From an uncultured Porphyromonadaceae bacterium (GTDB lineage Bacteria; Bacteroidota; Bacteroidia; Bacteroidales; Muribaculaceae), in NCBI GenBank assembly GCA_947177635.1, contig CAMWVQ010000005.1:22133-86132 (forward strand): DNA of 64,000 bases, written 5' to 3'. The notes below the pieces were generated by a model. It made no database searches. It saw only the letters and a list, made by a program, of their open reading frames with translations, and was not told the DNA's origin. This document shows, one piece after another, positions 43,001-51,973 of the stretch. The position numbers and the translations under genes are program-made. Position 1 is the first letter of the stretch, and the number at the start of each line of letters is the position of its first letter.

Positions 43001-43464
43001 CCGATTTCCCTGAATTCGCCGCGAAGCCGCCCCTGGCCGACGGCATGGAAATCATCCCTACCGACACCCCCGCCGGAAACATCTATCTCTACCGCATCCG
43101 TTCACCCTTCGGGTGGGACTCCCTCTATGGTTTCGCCGACTGCGGGGCTGTTGCCGGGCTGGAGATAACCGCCGAATGCGACGGCATGTCGAGTGACGCC
43201 GACGCGTGGCCTTATGAGTGGAGCTTCTCTCGCTTCCCCTACGACCAGCCCGCCGAGGTGAAAATCACCATCTCGAAAGACGGGAAGCCCCTTAAAACCG
43301 TGACCGCCGGTTTCGACGGGGGTTCAACCGGGGTCGAAGATGTCTGTGTCGACCTCCCCTCCCCGCAGCCTGCCAAGGGGATATTCACCCTCGACGGACG
43401 TCGCCTCGACCATATCACCGGCCCCGGCATATACATTGTCGACGGGCGGAAAATTTTGAAATAA
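40006..43464 (+). CDS. Large secreted helical-toroid protein with N-terminal binding domain
   Basis: 1152 residues with a signal peptide. Rough layout: a carbohydrate-binding-like beta domain with YLIEGEAFQFKGKWVVEKSS (about 25-170), a beta-sandwich (about 190-480), an alpha-helical toroid-type region (about 490-960; repeated YRLTGDSRRLDNA, YKLTGDERYLQAA units) and an end beta domain with a sorting tail (IFTLDGRRLDHITG, GIYIVDGRKILK). Conserved blocks include IHPGGTYDGVTTIWWKGAEQ and IYYHHIPAYLAMTQD. The toroid is typical of glycosidases and lyases, but I cannot name a family or catalytic residue. It is paralogous to the 972-residue protein further along. It probably acts outside the cell. 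Confidence 0.85.
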   Translation: MTRRTTASIFSSFLLAASAAAQSSSYLIEGEAFQFKGKWVVEKSSDCLGSAMLRVYQDNRAEPEEDALTVVNITEGGTYRVWTRSQDYANSARPRTFTLTVDGKRMAQSGNHGVAAFHWEMVGEVTLDRKPTLLRLSDTGLYFGRCDAIFLTPDPTLDPNTMANTEIARWRRNPVTMDYTTENAPSIGAPLDVESGYTVLATASNDKIRVSFVRRPSDGLIVCKTDFYAAGSWRRFSGQKEDNRVALISNPSTTLSVNHNQFYPAWNSCTASRTFTFEGNSYPVAIDGDSSNPFFTGELTEPRATAVTKTSGNCIKVTYDCGDKGSLTGYWTIPDTGSHISVRFLFKPAADGTYSLALHGAKGVADSDVAGGLMPPMYAGLRLPSTPQMLFSSMMPQCLAAVSRLESHGKATAFVTADLDGFTNAWGGYDYSPVGFTLRNSLGELQPVGISPLPGMADAKVKSGRTMEARFITGVIEGAWDDLLEYASENIFGVSDYRRPSGSSLTETMANIVRLIKDDTHSGWEPSLKGFWDIEADGNTTPTVVHSAPLALIGASALTDDEQLYESRALPTIEYLLSRNGYRTRANAPAPLAPLVSQFPTTLYEGVNTLTGGLNPWLSALALPDGETRAANGYFSTLQLFSQELAAYRLTGDSRRLDNARALADAYVGELTGDRLADMAAGSFYNSQMIPDWTPLLDIYKLTGDERYLQAAIHGASHTVAGVKTWPRVADGMQTIHPGGTYDGVTTIWWKGAEQYRLGFPRKAGDSPEHDVEAWKVSSVGLGMEQPATYFLRTAGKTVRPVYMSSWAPRLMDLGALSGKGIFDTYARNAVIGRGENYPGYYATGYTDIPASPRFPYEGPDVSSIYYHHIPAYLAMTQDFLVTEFITRSNGAVSFEGARQEGFVWFANNIYGNARGTILGEPAQLYMPLDCVTCDNPDINILTARNSSRLFILLTNDGTADANVSLTIGEQLRTRLINPETTVTAKVAPRDVTILTLDADFPEFAAKPPLADGMEIIPTDTPAGNIYLYRIRSPFGWDSLYGFADCGAVAGLEITAECDGMSSDADAWPYEWSFSRFPYDQPAEVKITISKDGKPLKTVTAGFDGGSTGVEDVCVDLPSPQPAKGIFTLDGRRLDHITGPGIYIVDGRKILK

Positions 43465-43488
43465 TAACGCGTTAATAATATGAAACCG

Positions 43489-43519
43489 TTTATGTATTGC
43501 GAAATAAGTGCTAAATTTG
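43489..43519 (+). promoter_or_regulatory. Promoter of the LacI-family regulator gene
   Basis: TTTA (43489) and TAAATTTG (43512-43519), 19 nt apart. A short palindrome TAACGCGTTA at 43465-43474 lies upstream and could be a site for self-regulation, but it differs from the operators seen elsewhere. Confidence 0.6.
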
Positions 43520-43568
43520 CATCAGGAAAATGGGTCTGCCGACCTCAACTTGCCTTAAATCGTATTGC

Positions 43569-44585
43569 ATGAACACTCATATTACCATTAAAGACATAGC
43601 CAAAGCCCTCGGCATCTCCACTTCGACCGTTTCGCGTGCGCTTTCCGACGCCTGGGATGTCAAACGCGAGACCCGCGAGCAGGTGCTGGCAATGGCAAAG
43701 AAGCTTAACTACCATCCAAACCTAAACGCAAAGAACCTGCAGAACAAACGGACCGGAACCATCGGCATCATAATCCCGGAGTTTGTCAGCAGCTTTTTCC
43801 CGAATGTCGTGATGGGCATCCAGGAGGTACTCTACCAGGAGAACTACCATATGTTCATCACCCAGAGCAACGAGAGCCGTAACCAGGAACTCGACAACCT
43901 CCGCCTGCTGCGCGAGCATATGGTGGAGGGCATCATAATCTCCACAACCAATGAAGGAGGCAACGAGGAAGCCTACAAGGAACTGATGGACAACGGTATG
44001 CCGCTCGTGTTCTTCAACCGTTGCCCCAAGACACTGGCCGCGCCGAAAGTGCTCATCGACGACTGCCTGATGGCTGAGAAAGCCGTCGAGCACCTGATAG
44101 AGACCGGCCGCCGCCGCATCCTCCACCTTGTCGGCCCTGTCAACCTCGAGGTCAGCGCGATGCGCGCCCAGGGATTCTCCAACGCCCTGAGCCGCCACGG
44201 ACTCGACCCGGAGGGGAAGTGCATCCCCGCCGGAATATTCATCAAAGACGGACAGGCCGCCATGGAGAAACTCCTCGCCGAAGGGGGACAGCTCCCCGAC
44301 GCGCTCTTCTGCTTCAACGACCCTGTAGCCATCGGGGCGATGAAGGCATTGAAGAACGCCAGAGTCAGAGTGCCGGAGGATGTCGCCATCGTCGGCTTCA
44401 GCGAAGGCTCTATGGCAACCATCGTCGAGCCTCAGCTGACCACCGTACTGCAGCCGATGAAAGAGATGGGACGCCAGGCGGCCCAGCTGCTGCTCGACCA
44501 GCTCAAGGCTACGCGTCGCCAGTCACCCCGCACCGTCTGTCTCGAAGCGACACTCAACATCCGCGAATCGTCGGTGGGAAAGTGA
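43569..44585 (+). CDS. LacI family transcriptional regulator
   Basis: 338 residues from the ATG of MNTHITIKDIAKALGISTST; a 13-residue upstream extension is unlikely because the HTH begins here. N-terminal LacI HTH with VSRALSDAWDVKRETREQVL and hinge region LNAKNLQNKRTGTIGIIIPE, then a periplasmic-binding-protein-like sensor domain (VEGIIISTTNEGGNEEAYKE, LPDALFCFNDPVAIGAMKAL). It has its own promoter and lies between the large toroid gene and the symporter. It is the obvious candidate to bind the GGGAACGTTCCC operators at 38.3 and 44.7 kb. The effector is unknown. Confidence 0.95.
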   Translation: MNTHITIKDIAKALGISTSTVSRALSDAWDVKRETREQVLAMAKKLNYHPNLNAKNLQNKRTGTIGIIIPEFVSSFFPNVVMGIQEVLYQENYHMFITQSNESRNQELDNLRLLREHMVEGIIISTTNEGGNEEAYKELMDNGMPLVFFNRCPKTLAAPKVLIDDCLMAEKAVEHLIETGRRRILHLVGPVNLEVSAMRAQGFSNALSRHGLDPEGKCIPAGIFIKDGQAAMEKLLAEGGQLPDALFCFNDPVAIGAMKALKNARVRVPEDVAIVGFSEGSMATIVEPQLTTVLQPMKEMGRQAAQLLLDQLKATRRQSPRTVCLEATLNIRESSVGK

Positions 44586-44687
44586 CCCCTCACCCATCAG
44601 TGACCAGACTCCACACACCCTGAAATCACCCGGAAACCAAGACATCTCCGACGGCCCGCAAGCCGGCGGAAACGACCTGCAATGTTC

Positions 44688-44725
44688 GGTAACGTTCCCA
44701 AAAATCAAACGGGAACGTTCCCGTT
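44688..44725. promoter_or_regulatory. LacI-type operators before the symporter operon
   Basis: A perfect 18-bp palindrome AACGGGAACGTTCCCGTT (44708-44725) and a related half-degenerate site GGTAACGTTCCC (44688-44699), centred about two helical turns apart. The core matches the two sites before the first PUL gene. Confidence 0.8.
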
Positions 44726-44767
44726 AATTTTAATGTAAGTTTAGGAAAATCACACGTTTATATTTTC

Positions 44768-44775
44768 TAAATTTG
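44768..44775 (+). promoter_or_regulatory. Promoter -7 box of the symporter-SusCD operon
   Basis: TAAATTTG, 53 nt before the symporter start and ~45 nt after the palindromic operator, so repression by a LacI-type protein is plausible. Confidence 0.6.
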
Positions 44776-44828
44776 CATTACGGATCGGGACGGAACCCGA
44801 CCGGAGTATAAGCTAATACCAACGAAAC

Positions 44829-46478
44829 ATGAGCAACGTCGATCTTGTAACCATCCTGTTATTCTCGCTCGGTGTCCTGCTGACCGGGGTCGCATTCTCG
44901 CGCACCGGAAAGGACATGAAGAGCTTCTTCGCCGGGGGCGGAAATGTACCCTGGGGAATGAACGGACTGTCACTTTTCATGGGTTTCTTCTCAGCCGGCA
45001 CCTTCGTGGTGTGGGGGTCAATCGCCTACTCCTACGGAATCGTGTCGGTGATGATTCAGCTGACCATGGCTGTAGCCGGATTTGTGGTCGGCACCTGGAT
45101 TGCCCCACGTTGGCAACGGACCCACACCCTGACCGCCGCCTCCTACATCAGCGAACGCCTCGGAGTTAATGTGCAGAAATTCTACACATACATATTCCTG
45201 GTGGTCTCGGTGTTCACCACTGGCAGCTTTCTCTATCCTGTCGCCAAGATAGTCGAGGTGTCGGCCGGCATACCGCTGACCACCTCGATACTCGTCCTGG
45301 GGGCGTTCAGTATGATATATGTGTCAATCGGAGGTCTGCGCGGCGTCGTGGTGACCGATGTGCTGCAGTTCATCATCCTCTTCTCGGCGGTCATCATCGT
45401 CGTGCCCCTCTCCTTCGAGAAAGTCGGCGGGGTCGGCAACTTCCTGGCCAACGTGCCTGAAGGATTCTTCGAACCTGTCCACGGGGAATACTCCTGGTGG
45501 TTCATCCTCGCCTTCTGTGTCTACAACTCCTTCTTCCTTGGAGGGAACTGGGCCTATGTGCAGCGCTACACCTCGGTGCGCTCCGCCTCAGACAGCCGCA
45601 AGGTTGGATGGCTCTTCGGTTCCCTCTATCTGGTCAGCGCGCTGCTGTGGATGATTCCCCCTATGCTTTACCGCGTCTATGACCCCTCCCTGTCAGGTCT
45701 CGACAATGAGAACGCCTACCTGCTGATGTGCAAGGAGGCGATGCCCAACGGGCTGCTCGGACTGATGCTCGGCGGCATGATTTTCGCCACCGCCAGCTCG
45801 CTCAACGCAACCCTCAACATCTCTGCGGGTGTGTTCACCAACGACATCTTCAAACGCCTCGCCCCCGGCGCCTCCGACAAGACTCTCATGCGCGTGGCGC
45901 GCATCTCCACCCTCGGCTTCGGCATACTGGCCCTGGTGGTTGCCCTTATGGTCAAGAGCATGGGAGGCATCGTCAATGTGGTAATCAGCGTGGCCGCCCT
46001 CACCGGTGTGCCCATCTACCTGCCGGTCATATGGTCGCTCTTCAGCAAACGCCAGAACGCCCGCACCATCCTCGGAGTGACCCTCGCCAGCCTGTCCGTC
46101 AACCTCATCTTCAAGTTCGTCACCCCGCTGATGGGTCTCACCCTCAGCCGTGGGGCAGAGATGGGAGTCGGCGCCTTCGTGCCGGTGATGCTGCTCACCC
46201 TCACAGAGCTGTGGCTCATCTCAGGGGGATATGAAGACCCGCAGTATGCCGTCTATAAACAAATCTCCCACAAAGCCGAGGAGACCGACGCCGCCGCCAT
46301 CGCCGCCGGGAAGAAAGCCAACCGCTTCACCCGCCGCGTGCTCGGGCTCAGCATCACCCTCGCCGGCGTCTTGATTGCCCTCCTCGGGCTGATGGCCGAA
46401 ACTTCGCAATACATCCCCGTCGGGATGGGACTGGTTGTCCTAACGATAGGTCTCGTTATCAGGTACAATAAAAAGTAA
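44829..46478 (+). CDS. Sodium/solute symporter (SSS family)
   Basis: 549 residues with about thirteen membrane segments. SSS-family signatures include FFAGGGNVPWGMNGLSLFMG, the FFSAGTFVVWGSIAYSYG stretch with its helix-break Gly residues, and ATASSLNATLNISAGVFTND, a typical sodium-site region. The substrate cannot be read from the sequence; SSS proteins carry sugars, sialic acid, amino acids or others. Placement after LacI and before FAD oxidoreductase and SusC suggests uptake of the product released in the periplasm. Confidence 0.93.
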   Translation: MSNVDLVTILLFSLGVLLTGVAFSRTGKDMKSFFAGGGNVPWGMNGLSLFMGFFSAGTFVVWGSIAYSYGIVSVMIQLTMAVAGFVVGTWIAPRWQRTHTLTAASYISERLGVNVQKFYTYIFLVVSVFTTGSFLYPVAKIVEVSAGIPLTTSILVLGAFSMIYVSIGGLRGVVVTDVLQFIILFSAVIIVVPLSFEKVGGVGNFLANVPEGFFEPVHGEYSWWFILAFCVYNSFFLGGNWAYVQRYTSVRSASDSRKVGWLFGSLYLVSALLWMIPPMLYRVYDPSLSGLDNENAYLLMCKEAMPNGLLGLMLGGMIFATASSLNATLNISAGVFTNDIFKRLAPGASDKTLMRVARISTLGFGILALVVALMVKSMGGIVNVVISVAALTGVPIYLPVIWSLFSKRQNARTILGVTLASLSVNLIFKFVTPLMGLTLSRGAEMGVGAFVPVMLLTLTELWLISGGYEDPQYAVYKQISHKAEETDAAAIAAGKKANRFTRRVLGLSITLAGVLIALLGLMAETSQYIPVGMGLVVLTIGLVIRYNKK

Positions 46479-46510
46479 ACACAACACATTATTATTTTCT
46501 TATCTAAGCA

Positions 46511-48799
46511 ATGAATAGCCAAGGATTTGTAAGCTCACGCGCAACCAAGCGCCTCATCATAGACACAGACATCGTAGTAGTAGGCGGAGGCCTCACAGGG
46601 GTGTGCTGCGCCCTCACGGCAGCACGCCGGGGCACCAAGGTGGTGCTCGTCCAGGACCGTCCGGTGCTCGGCGGCAACGCATCGAGCGAGGTTCGCCTCT
46701 GGGCCCTCGGAGCCACCTCGCATATGGGCAACAACAACCGCTGGTCACGCGAGGGTGGCGTCATCAACGAAATCATGACCGAGAATGTCTTCCGCAACAA
46801 GGAGGGCAATCCTGTGATTTTCGACACCGTGCTGCTCGACATCGTGATGTCCGAGCCAAACATCACCCTTCTGCTCGACACCGTAGTCTACAAGGTAGGC
46901 AAGACCACCGACGACACCATCGACTACCTGGTGGCCTACAACCCCATCAACGAGACCAAATACCATATCAACGGACGTTTCTTCGCCGACTGCAGCGGCG
47001 ACGGCCTCGTCAGCTATCTGGCCGGCACCCCCTTCCGCGTCGGTTCGGAAGACAAGAATGTCTACGGCGAAGGGTTCACCCCCGACAAGCAGACTTACGG
47101 CGAGCTGATGGGCCACACCATACTCTTCTACATGAAAGACACCGGCGAGCCGGTGGAGTATGTGGCCCCTGAATTCGCCCTGAAAGACGCCGAGAAACAT
47201 ATCAGCAAAATCCATAACAACGAATATTTCTCCATCCACCACCACGGATGCAAATACTGGTGGATCGAATACGGCGGACGCCTCGACACCATCCACGACT
47301 CCGAGGAAATCAAGCGGGAACTGTGGAAAGTGGTCTACGGCATCTGGGACTACATCAAGAACTCAGGGAAGTTCCCCGAAATGGAGACCTACACCCTGGA
47401 ATGGGTCGGCACAATCCCCGGCAAGCGTGAGTCGCGCCGCATGCTCGGCCTGTACACCCTCACCCAGCAGGACATCATCGAGCAGCGCACCCACTACGAC
47501 GCCGTCTCGTATGGAGGCTGGGCCATCGACCTCCACCCCTCCAACGGGGTCTACGCCGACGGACGCGCCTGCAACCAGTGGCACTCCAAGGGGGTCTACC
47601 AGATTCCTTACCGCTGCTACCTGGGCGACCACATCAGGAACCTGATGTTCGGAGGCCGCATAATGAGCTCGTCGCATGTCGCCAACGGCTCAACCCGCGT
47701 CATGTGTACCTCGGCCAGCGGCGGACAGGCCATCGGCATGGCCCTCTCGCTCTGCGTCAGCAACAAGCGCAACCCCGCCGACTACGCCTCTCCCGAACTT
47801 ATCGGTGAGCTGCAGCAGGCACTCATCGAGGATGGCCAGTATATCCCCTCGGTCGAGGCCCGCGACGAGGCCAACCTCCTCCACAAGGCCAAGGTGACCG
47901 CGTCAAGCACAGCCCTTTTCGGCGGCTACCCCTCCAACGGCAGCTGGCACCGCCTCGGATTCTCCACCGCCGCCCTCTTCCCCGTCAAGGGTGAGATGCC
48001 CCGCATAAGCCTCACCGTCAAGGCCGACGAGCCGACCCAGCTCAAGGTAGAGCTGCGCACCTCGAAGCGCGCCAAGGGTTTCACCCCCGACCGCACCATC
48101 GACAATGCCCTCATACAGCTCAAGGAGGGGGAACAGGTTGTCGACATCGTTTTCAAGGCCTCTTTCGATGAGAGCGAGTATATCTTTGTCTGCTTCATGG
48201 CCAACGACAGCGTGCAGCTCCGGCAGACCGACTCGCTGCTCACCGGCACCACCACCGTGCTCAACCAGATCAACCTCGCCGTCTCGAACTACGGGCGCCA
48301 GGATCCCCCCGAGGGAATCGGCATCGAGAGCTTCGAGTTCTGGTGCCCTCTCCGCCGCCCGGAAGGGAAGAACATCGCCTTCACCCTCACCCCCGCGCAG
48401 GAAATCTACTCCACCGAGTTGCTCGACAACTGCCTCTCCCGCCCCGTCGGGGCCACCAACGCATGGGCGGCATCGCTCGACGACAAATCCCCGGAGCTGA
48501 CCCTTGAATGGCCCGAGGCGCAGACCATCTCTTCAATCACCCTCTTCTTCGACACAGACTATGACCAGGCGATGGAGACCGTGCAGATGGGCCACTACGA
48601 CAGCGTCATGCCCTACTGCGTGACCCGCTACACCATCACCGACGAGAACGGCGACATCGTGGCCGACCGGGCCGAGAACCATCAGGCGATGAATGTCATC
48701 AGGCTCGACAAGCCGCTGACAACCTCGCGCCTCAAAATCAGACTTGACCATCCGGGAGAACTGATTCCGGCAAGCCTTTTCCACATTGTAATAAAGTAA
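46511..48799 (+). CDS. FAD-dependent oxidoreductase with C-terminal discoidin-like domain
   Basis: 762 residues, no signal peptide, so likely cytoplasmic. N-terminal Rossmann motif VVVGGGLTGVCCALTAARRG (GGGLTG at 25-30) and VLGGNASSEVRLW belong to the FAD_oxidored type (Pfam PF12831). A conserved back half of the FAD domain follows with LMFGGRIMSSSHVANGSTRV. The last ~200 residues form a beta-domain, LTLEWPEAQTISSITLFFDT and RLDKPLTTSRLKIRLDHPG, resembling an F5/8 or discoidin fold. Relatives occur in Bacteroidetes glycan loci, mostly without known substrates. It may oxidise the imported product; its role here is inferred. Confidence 0.88.
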   Translation: MNSQGFVSSRATKRLIIDTDIVVVGGGLTGVCCALTAARRGTKVVLVQDRPVLGGNASSEVRLWALGATSHMGNNNRWSREGGVINEIMTENVFRNKEGNPVIFDTVLLDIVMSEPNITLLLDTVVYKVGKTTDDTIDYLVAYNPINETKYHINGRFFADCSGDGLVSYLAGTPFRVGSEDKNVYGEGFTPDKQTYGELMGHTILFYMKDTGEPVEYVAPEFALKDAEKHISKIHNNEYFSIHHHGCKYWWIEYGGRLDTIHDSEEIKRELWKVVYGIWDYIKNSGKFPEMETYTLEWVGTIPGKRESRRMLGLYTLTQQDIIEQRTHYDAVSYGGWAIDLHPSNGVYADGRACNQWHSKGVYQIPYRCYLGDHIRNLMFGGRIMSSSHVANGSTRVMCTSASGGQAIGMALSLCVSNKRNPADYASPELIGELQQALIEDGQYIPSVEARDEANLLHKAKVTASSTALFGGYPSNGSWHRLGFSTAALFPVKGEMPRISLTVKADEPTQLKVELRTSKRAKGFTPDRTIDNALIQLKEGEQVVDIVFKASFDESEYIFVCFMANDSVQLRQTDSLLTGTTTVLNQINLAVSNYGRQDPPEGIGIESFEFWCPLRRPEGKNIAFTLTPAQEIYSTELLDNCLSRPVGATNAWAASLDDKSPELTLEWPEAQTISSITLFFDTDYDQAMETVQMGHYDSVMPYCVTRYTITDENGDIVADRAENHQAMNVIRLDKPLTTSRLKIRLDHPGELIPASLFHIVIK

Positions 48800-48811
48800 C
48801 CTAAATCTCAT

Positions 48812-51800
48812 ATGAAATCAAATCTTAAATCAACGACAGCCATGAAATTCGCGATAGCGATGTTGCTGACACTCTTCGTCGGCAACGGAGCCTTCGCCCA
48901 GGATGGCACCTACAAAATCAGCGGCCTCGTGATTGATTTCGACAACGGCGAACCTGTCATCGGCGCGACCGTGGGAATCAAGGGCAAACCTGCCGGACTG
49001 ATCACCGATATCGACGGCAAGTTCACCATCAGCTGCCCCAAGCCTGAGGCTACCCTCGAAATCCACTCCATCGGCTACGAGACCGCCACCGTGGAGGTCT
49101 CGTCGGCCAAGAGCAACACAATCCGCATGCGCCCCAGCACCAACCTCCTCAATGAGGTGGTTGTGGTCGGCTACGGAACCACCACCCGCAAAGACCTCAC
49201 CGGGGCTGTGGCCAAGGTCGATGTGGAGGATATGCAGAAAGCCCCCGTGTCGAACTTCGAGGAGGCACTGGCCGGCCGTGTGGCCGGTGTGCAGGCCACC
49301 AGCAGCGACGGCCAGCCCGGCAGCGACCTCAACATCGTAATCCGAGGCAACAACTCCGTGACCCAGAGCAACGCTCCCCTCTATGTTGTCGACGGCTTCC
49401 CCCTGGAGACCTCGATCGGCAATGTCCTCAACCCTGAGGAAATCGAGTCGATGGAAATCCTCAAGGATGCCTCCGCCACCGCCATCTACGGCGCGCGCGG
49501 AGCCAACGGCGTCATCCTCATCACTACGAAGAAAGGCAAGGTCGGACGCCCGGTTGTCTCCTACAACCTCTACATGGGTGTGCAGAGCGCGATAAAGAAG
49601 CAGAAGATGCTCGACCCCTACGAGTTTGTCCGCTACCAGCTCGACGTCAACCCAACCCTCTACTCCTCCATGTACCTTGGCAACCAGAAGACCCTCGACG
49701 ACTACCGCAATGTCGAGGGCATCGACTGGCAGGATGAGGTGCTGCGCAACGCGTTCCTCATGAACCACAGCCTCTCGGTGCGCGGCGGCACGGAGAACAC
49801 CCGCTACTCAATCTCGGGAAGCGTCGTACATCAGGACGGTGTGATACGCAACAGCGGCTACCGCAAATACCAGGGACGCCTCAACCTCGACCAGAACCTC
49901 AGCCGTTCCGTGAAGGTGGGCCTCAACCTCAACTACACCTACAACAAGAAATTCGGCACCGTGGCCTCGGAGCAGAACCCCTCCCCGACGGCCAGCATCA
50001 TGTACAGCATGTGGGGCTACCGTCCGGTCGGCACCCTCTGGCAGGAAGACCTCATGGACTCTCTCTATGACGACACCCTCGACCCCACACGCGACTACCG
50101 CATCAACCCGATAATGGCCGTTGAGAATGAATACAACCCGATGCACACCTCGACATTCATCTCCAACGCATTCGTGCAGTGGAAGATTCTCGACAACCTG
50201 ACCCTGCGCATCTCGGGCGGATACAACAAGATTGACCAGCGCCGCGAGATTTTCAACAACTCAAGCTCTCGCCTGGGTAACCCCAAGACCAACGAGAAGG
50301 TCAACGGAAGCATCATGAACTATGAGCGCACCAACTTCCTCAACGAGAACACCCTGACCTACAACTTCAAGCTCAAGAAGGGCCACCGCCTGAAACTCCT
50401 GGCAGGTTTCACCCTCCAGGATGCCCGCTACTTCTCTGACGGTTTCACCTCGATAAATGTGCCCAACGAGGAACTCGGCATCGCCGGACTCGACGAAGGC
50501 ACCGTCACCAAGGCTCCCGTCAGCCGCACCTCCAACTCCCTGATGTCGTTCCTGGCCCGCGCCGACTACAGCTACAAGTCGCGCTATATGGCCACCCTCT
50601 CATACCGCGCCGACGGCAGTTCCAAGTTCCCCAAAGACAACCGCTGGGCCTCATTCCCCTCCGCCGCCGTGGCGTGGGGCTTCGGCCAGGAGGAATTCAT
50701 GAAAGACCTCACCTGGATGTCGAGCGGAAAGCTCCGCTTCGGAGCCGGTACAACCGGAAACAACCGCGTCAGCGACTATGCCGCCCTGACCAGCCTGGTA
50801 ATCTCCCCCACCTCGGGATACTCCGTCAGCAACTCCCCCCTCAAGGGTGTGGTTCCGGCCTCTCTGGGCAACTCCAACCTCAAATGGGAGACCACCGTGC
50901 AATACAATGTCGGCCTCGACCTGAGCTTCCTCAACGACCGCATACAGTTCACCGCCGACTGGTATTACAAGCATACCAAAGACCTGCTGCTGAACGCCAC
51001 CCTCGCCCCCTCGATGGGCTTCCTGAGCGCCTACAAGAATGTCGGCAGCGTGTCAAACAGCGGTATCGAGCTGACGCTGAACACCGTCAACATCCAGACC
51101 TCAGACTTCTCCTGGGATTCGAGCTTCAACATCTCGTTCAACCGCAACAAGGTATTGTCGCTCAATGAGGATGAGCCTTCGCTGGCGACCCGCGTGACCT
51201 GGGGTAACTTCAACAACGCCTACCCCTACATCGCCATCCCCGGCAACCCCATCGCGATGTTCTACGGCTACCTCTTCGACGGAATCTACCAGTATGAGGA
51301 TTTCGACAAAGTGGGCGACAAATACATCCTCAAGGCCGGCATCCCCAACAACGGCAATGACCGCGCCAATATCCAGCCGGGCGATATCCGTTACCGCGAC
51401 ATCAACGGCGACGGAAATGTCGACAGCTACGACCTGACCGTCATCGGCAACCCCAACCCGAAGTTCATCGGCGGTTTCACCAACAACTTCCACTACAAGG
51501 GCTTCGACCTCTCGGTGTTCCTGCAGTTCTCTTACGGCGGCCAGATCATGAACGCCAACCGCATCGAGTTCGAGGGTGGCGACCCGACCGCCCGCACCTC
51601 TCTCAACATGTTCGAGAGCGTCAAAGACCGCTGGACTCCCGACAACCCCTCCAACACCCTCTTCCGTGTCGGAGGCCAGGGCCCGACAGCCTATTCCGAC
51701 CGCACCATCGAGGATGGCTCATACCTGCGCCTGAAGACCCTCACCCTGGGCTACACCCTCCCCGCCAGCCTCACCCGCCGCGCGGGCATCAACACCCTCC

Positions 51801-51958
51801 GCTTCTACGCGGCCGCCCAGAACCTCCTGACCTGGACCGCCTACTCAGGTCTCGACCCCGAGGTGTCGACCTACAACACGGCCCTGACCCCCTCGTTTGA
51901 CTGGTCACCCTATCCCCGCTCGAAAACCATTACTTTCGGTCTGGAACTTGTATTCTAA
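48812..51958 (+). CDS. SusC/RagA family TonB-linked outer-membrane receptor
   Basis: 1048 residues with a signal peptide (...MLLTLFVGNGAFAQ, cleavage after Ala29). A carboxypeptidase-regulatory-like domain (about 34-110, GLVIDFDNGEPVIGATVGIK), a plug (EVVVVGYGTTTRKDLTGAVA, ILKDASATAIYGARGANGVI) and a large barrel ending GLELVF. It transports glycan across the outer membrane with energy from TonB. An ATG ten codons in is a possible alternative start. It pairs with SusD 15 bp downstream. Confidence 0.97.
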   Translation: MKSNLKSTTAMKFAIAMLLTLFVGNGAFAQDGTYKISGLVIDFDNGEPVIGATVGIKGKPAGLITDIDGKFTISCPKPEATLEIHSIGYETATVEVSSAKSNTIRMRPSTNLLNEVVVVGYGTTTRKDLTGAVAKVDVEDMQKAPVSNFEEALAGRVAGVQATSSDGQPGSDLNIVIRGNNSVTQSNAPLYVVDGFPLETSIGNVLNPEEIESMEILKDASATAIYGARGANGVILITTKKGKVGRPVVSYNLYMGVQSAIKKQKMLDPYEFVRYQLDVNPTLYSSMYLGNQKTLDDYRNVEGIDWQDEVLRNAFLMNHSLSVRGGTENTRYSISGSVVHQDGVIRNSGYRKYQGRLNLDQNLSRSVKVGLNLNYTYNKKFGTVASEQNPSPTASIMYSMWGYRPVGTLWQEDLMDSLYDDTLDPTRDYRINPIMAVENEYNPMHTSTFISNAFVQWKILDNLTLRISGGYNKIDQRREIFNNSSSRLGNPKTNEKVNGSIMNYERTNFLNENTLTYNFKLKKGHRLKLLAGFTLQDARYFSDGFTSINVPNEELGIAGLDEGTVTKAPVSRTSNSLMSFLARADYSYKSRYMATLSYRADGSSKFPKDNRWASFPSAAVAWGFGQEEFMKDLTWMSSGKLRFGAGTTGNNRVSDYAALTSLVISPTSGYSVSNSPLKGVVPASLGNSNLKWETTVQYNVGLDLSFLNDRIQFTADWYYKHTKDLLLNATLAPSMGFLSAYKNVGSVSNSGIELTLNTVNIQTSDFSWDSSFNISFNRNKVLSLNEDEPSLATRVTWGNFNNAYPYIAIPGNPIAMFYGYLFDGIYQYEDFDKVGDKYILKAGIPNNGNDRANIQPGDIRYRDINGDGNVDSYDLTVIGNPNPKFIGGFTNNFHYKGFDLSVFLQFSYGGQIMNANRIEFEGGDPTARTSLNMFESVKDRWTPDNPSNTLFRVGGQGPTAYSDRTIEDGSYLRLKTLTLGYTLPASLTRRAGINTLRFYAAAQNLLTWTAYSGLDPEVSTYNTALTPSFDWSPYPRSKTITFGLELVF

Positions 51959-51973
51959 AAAAGGTAATCGACA

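Noticed and set aside
43465..43474. TAACGCGTTA palindrome before the LacI gene considered as the same operator
   Set aside because: The core differs from GGGAACGTTCCC and the palindrome is only 10 bp; kept as a note under the promoter, not as an operator.
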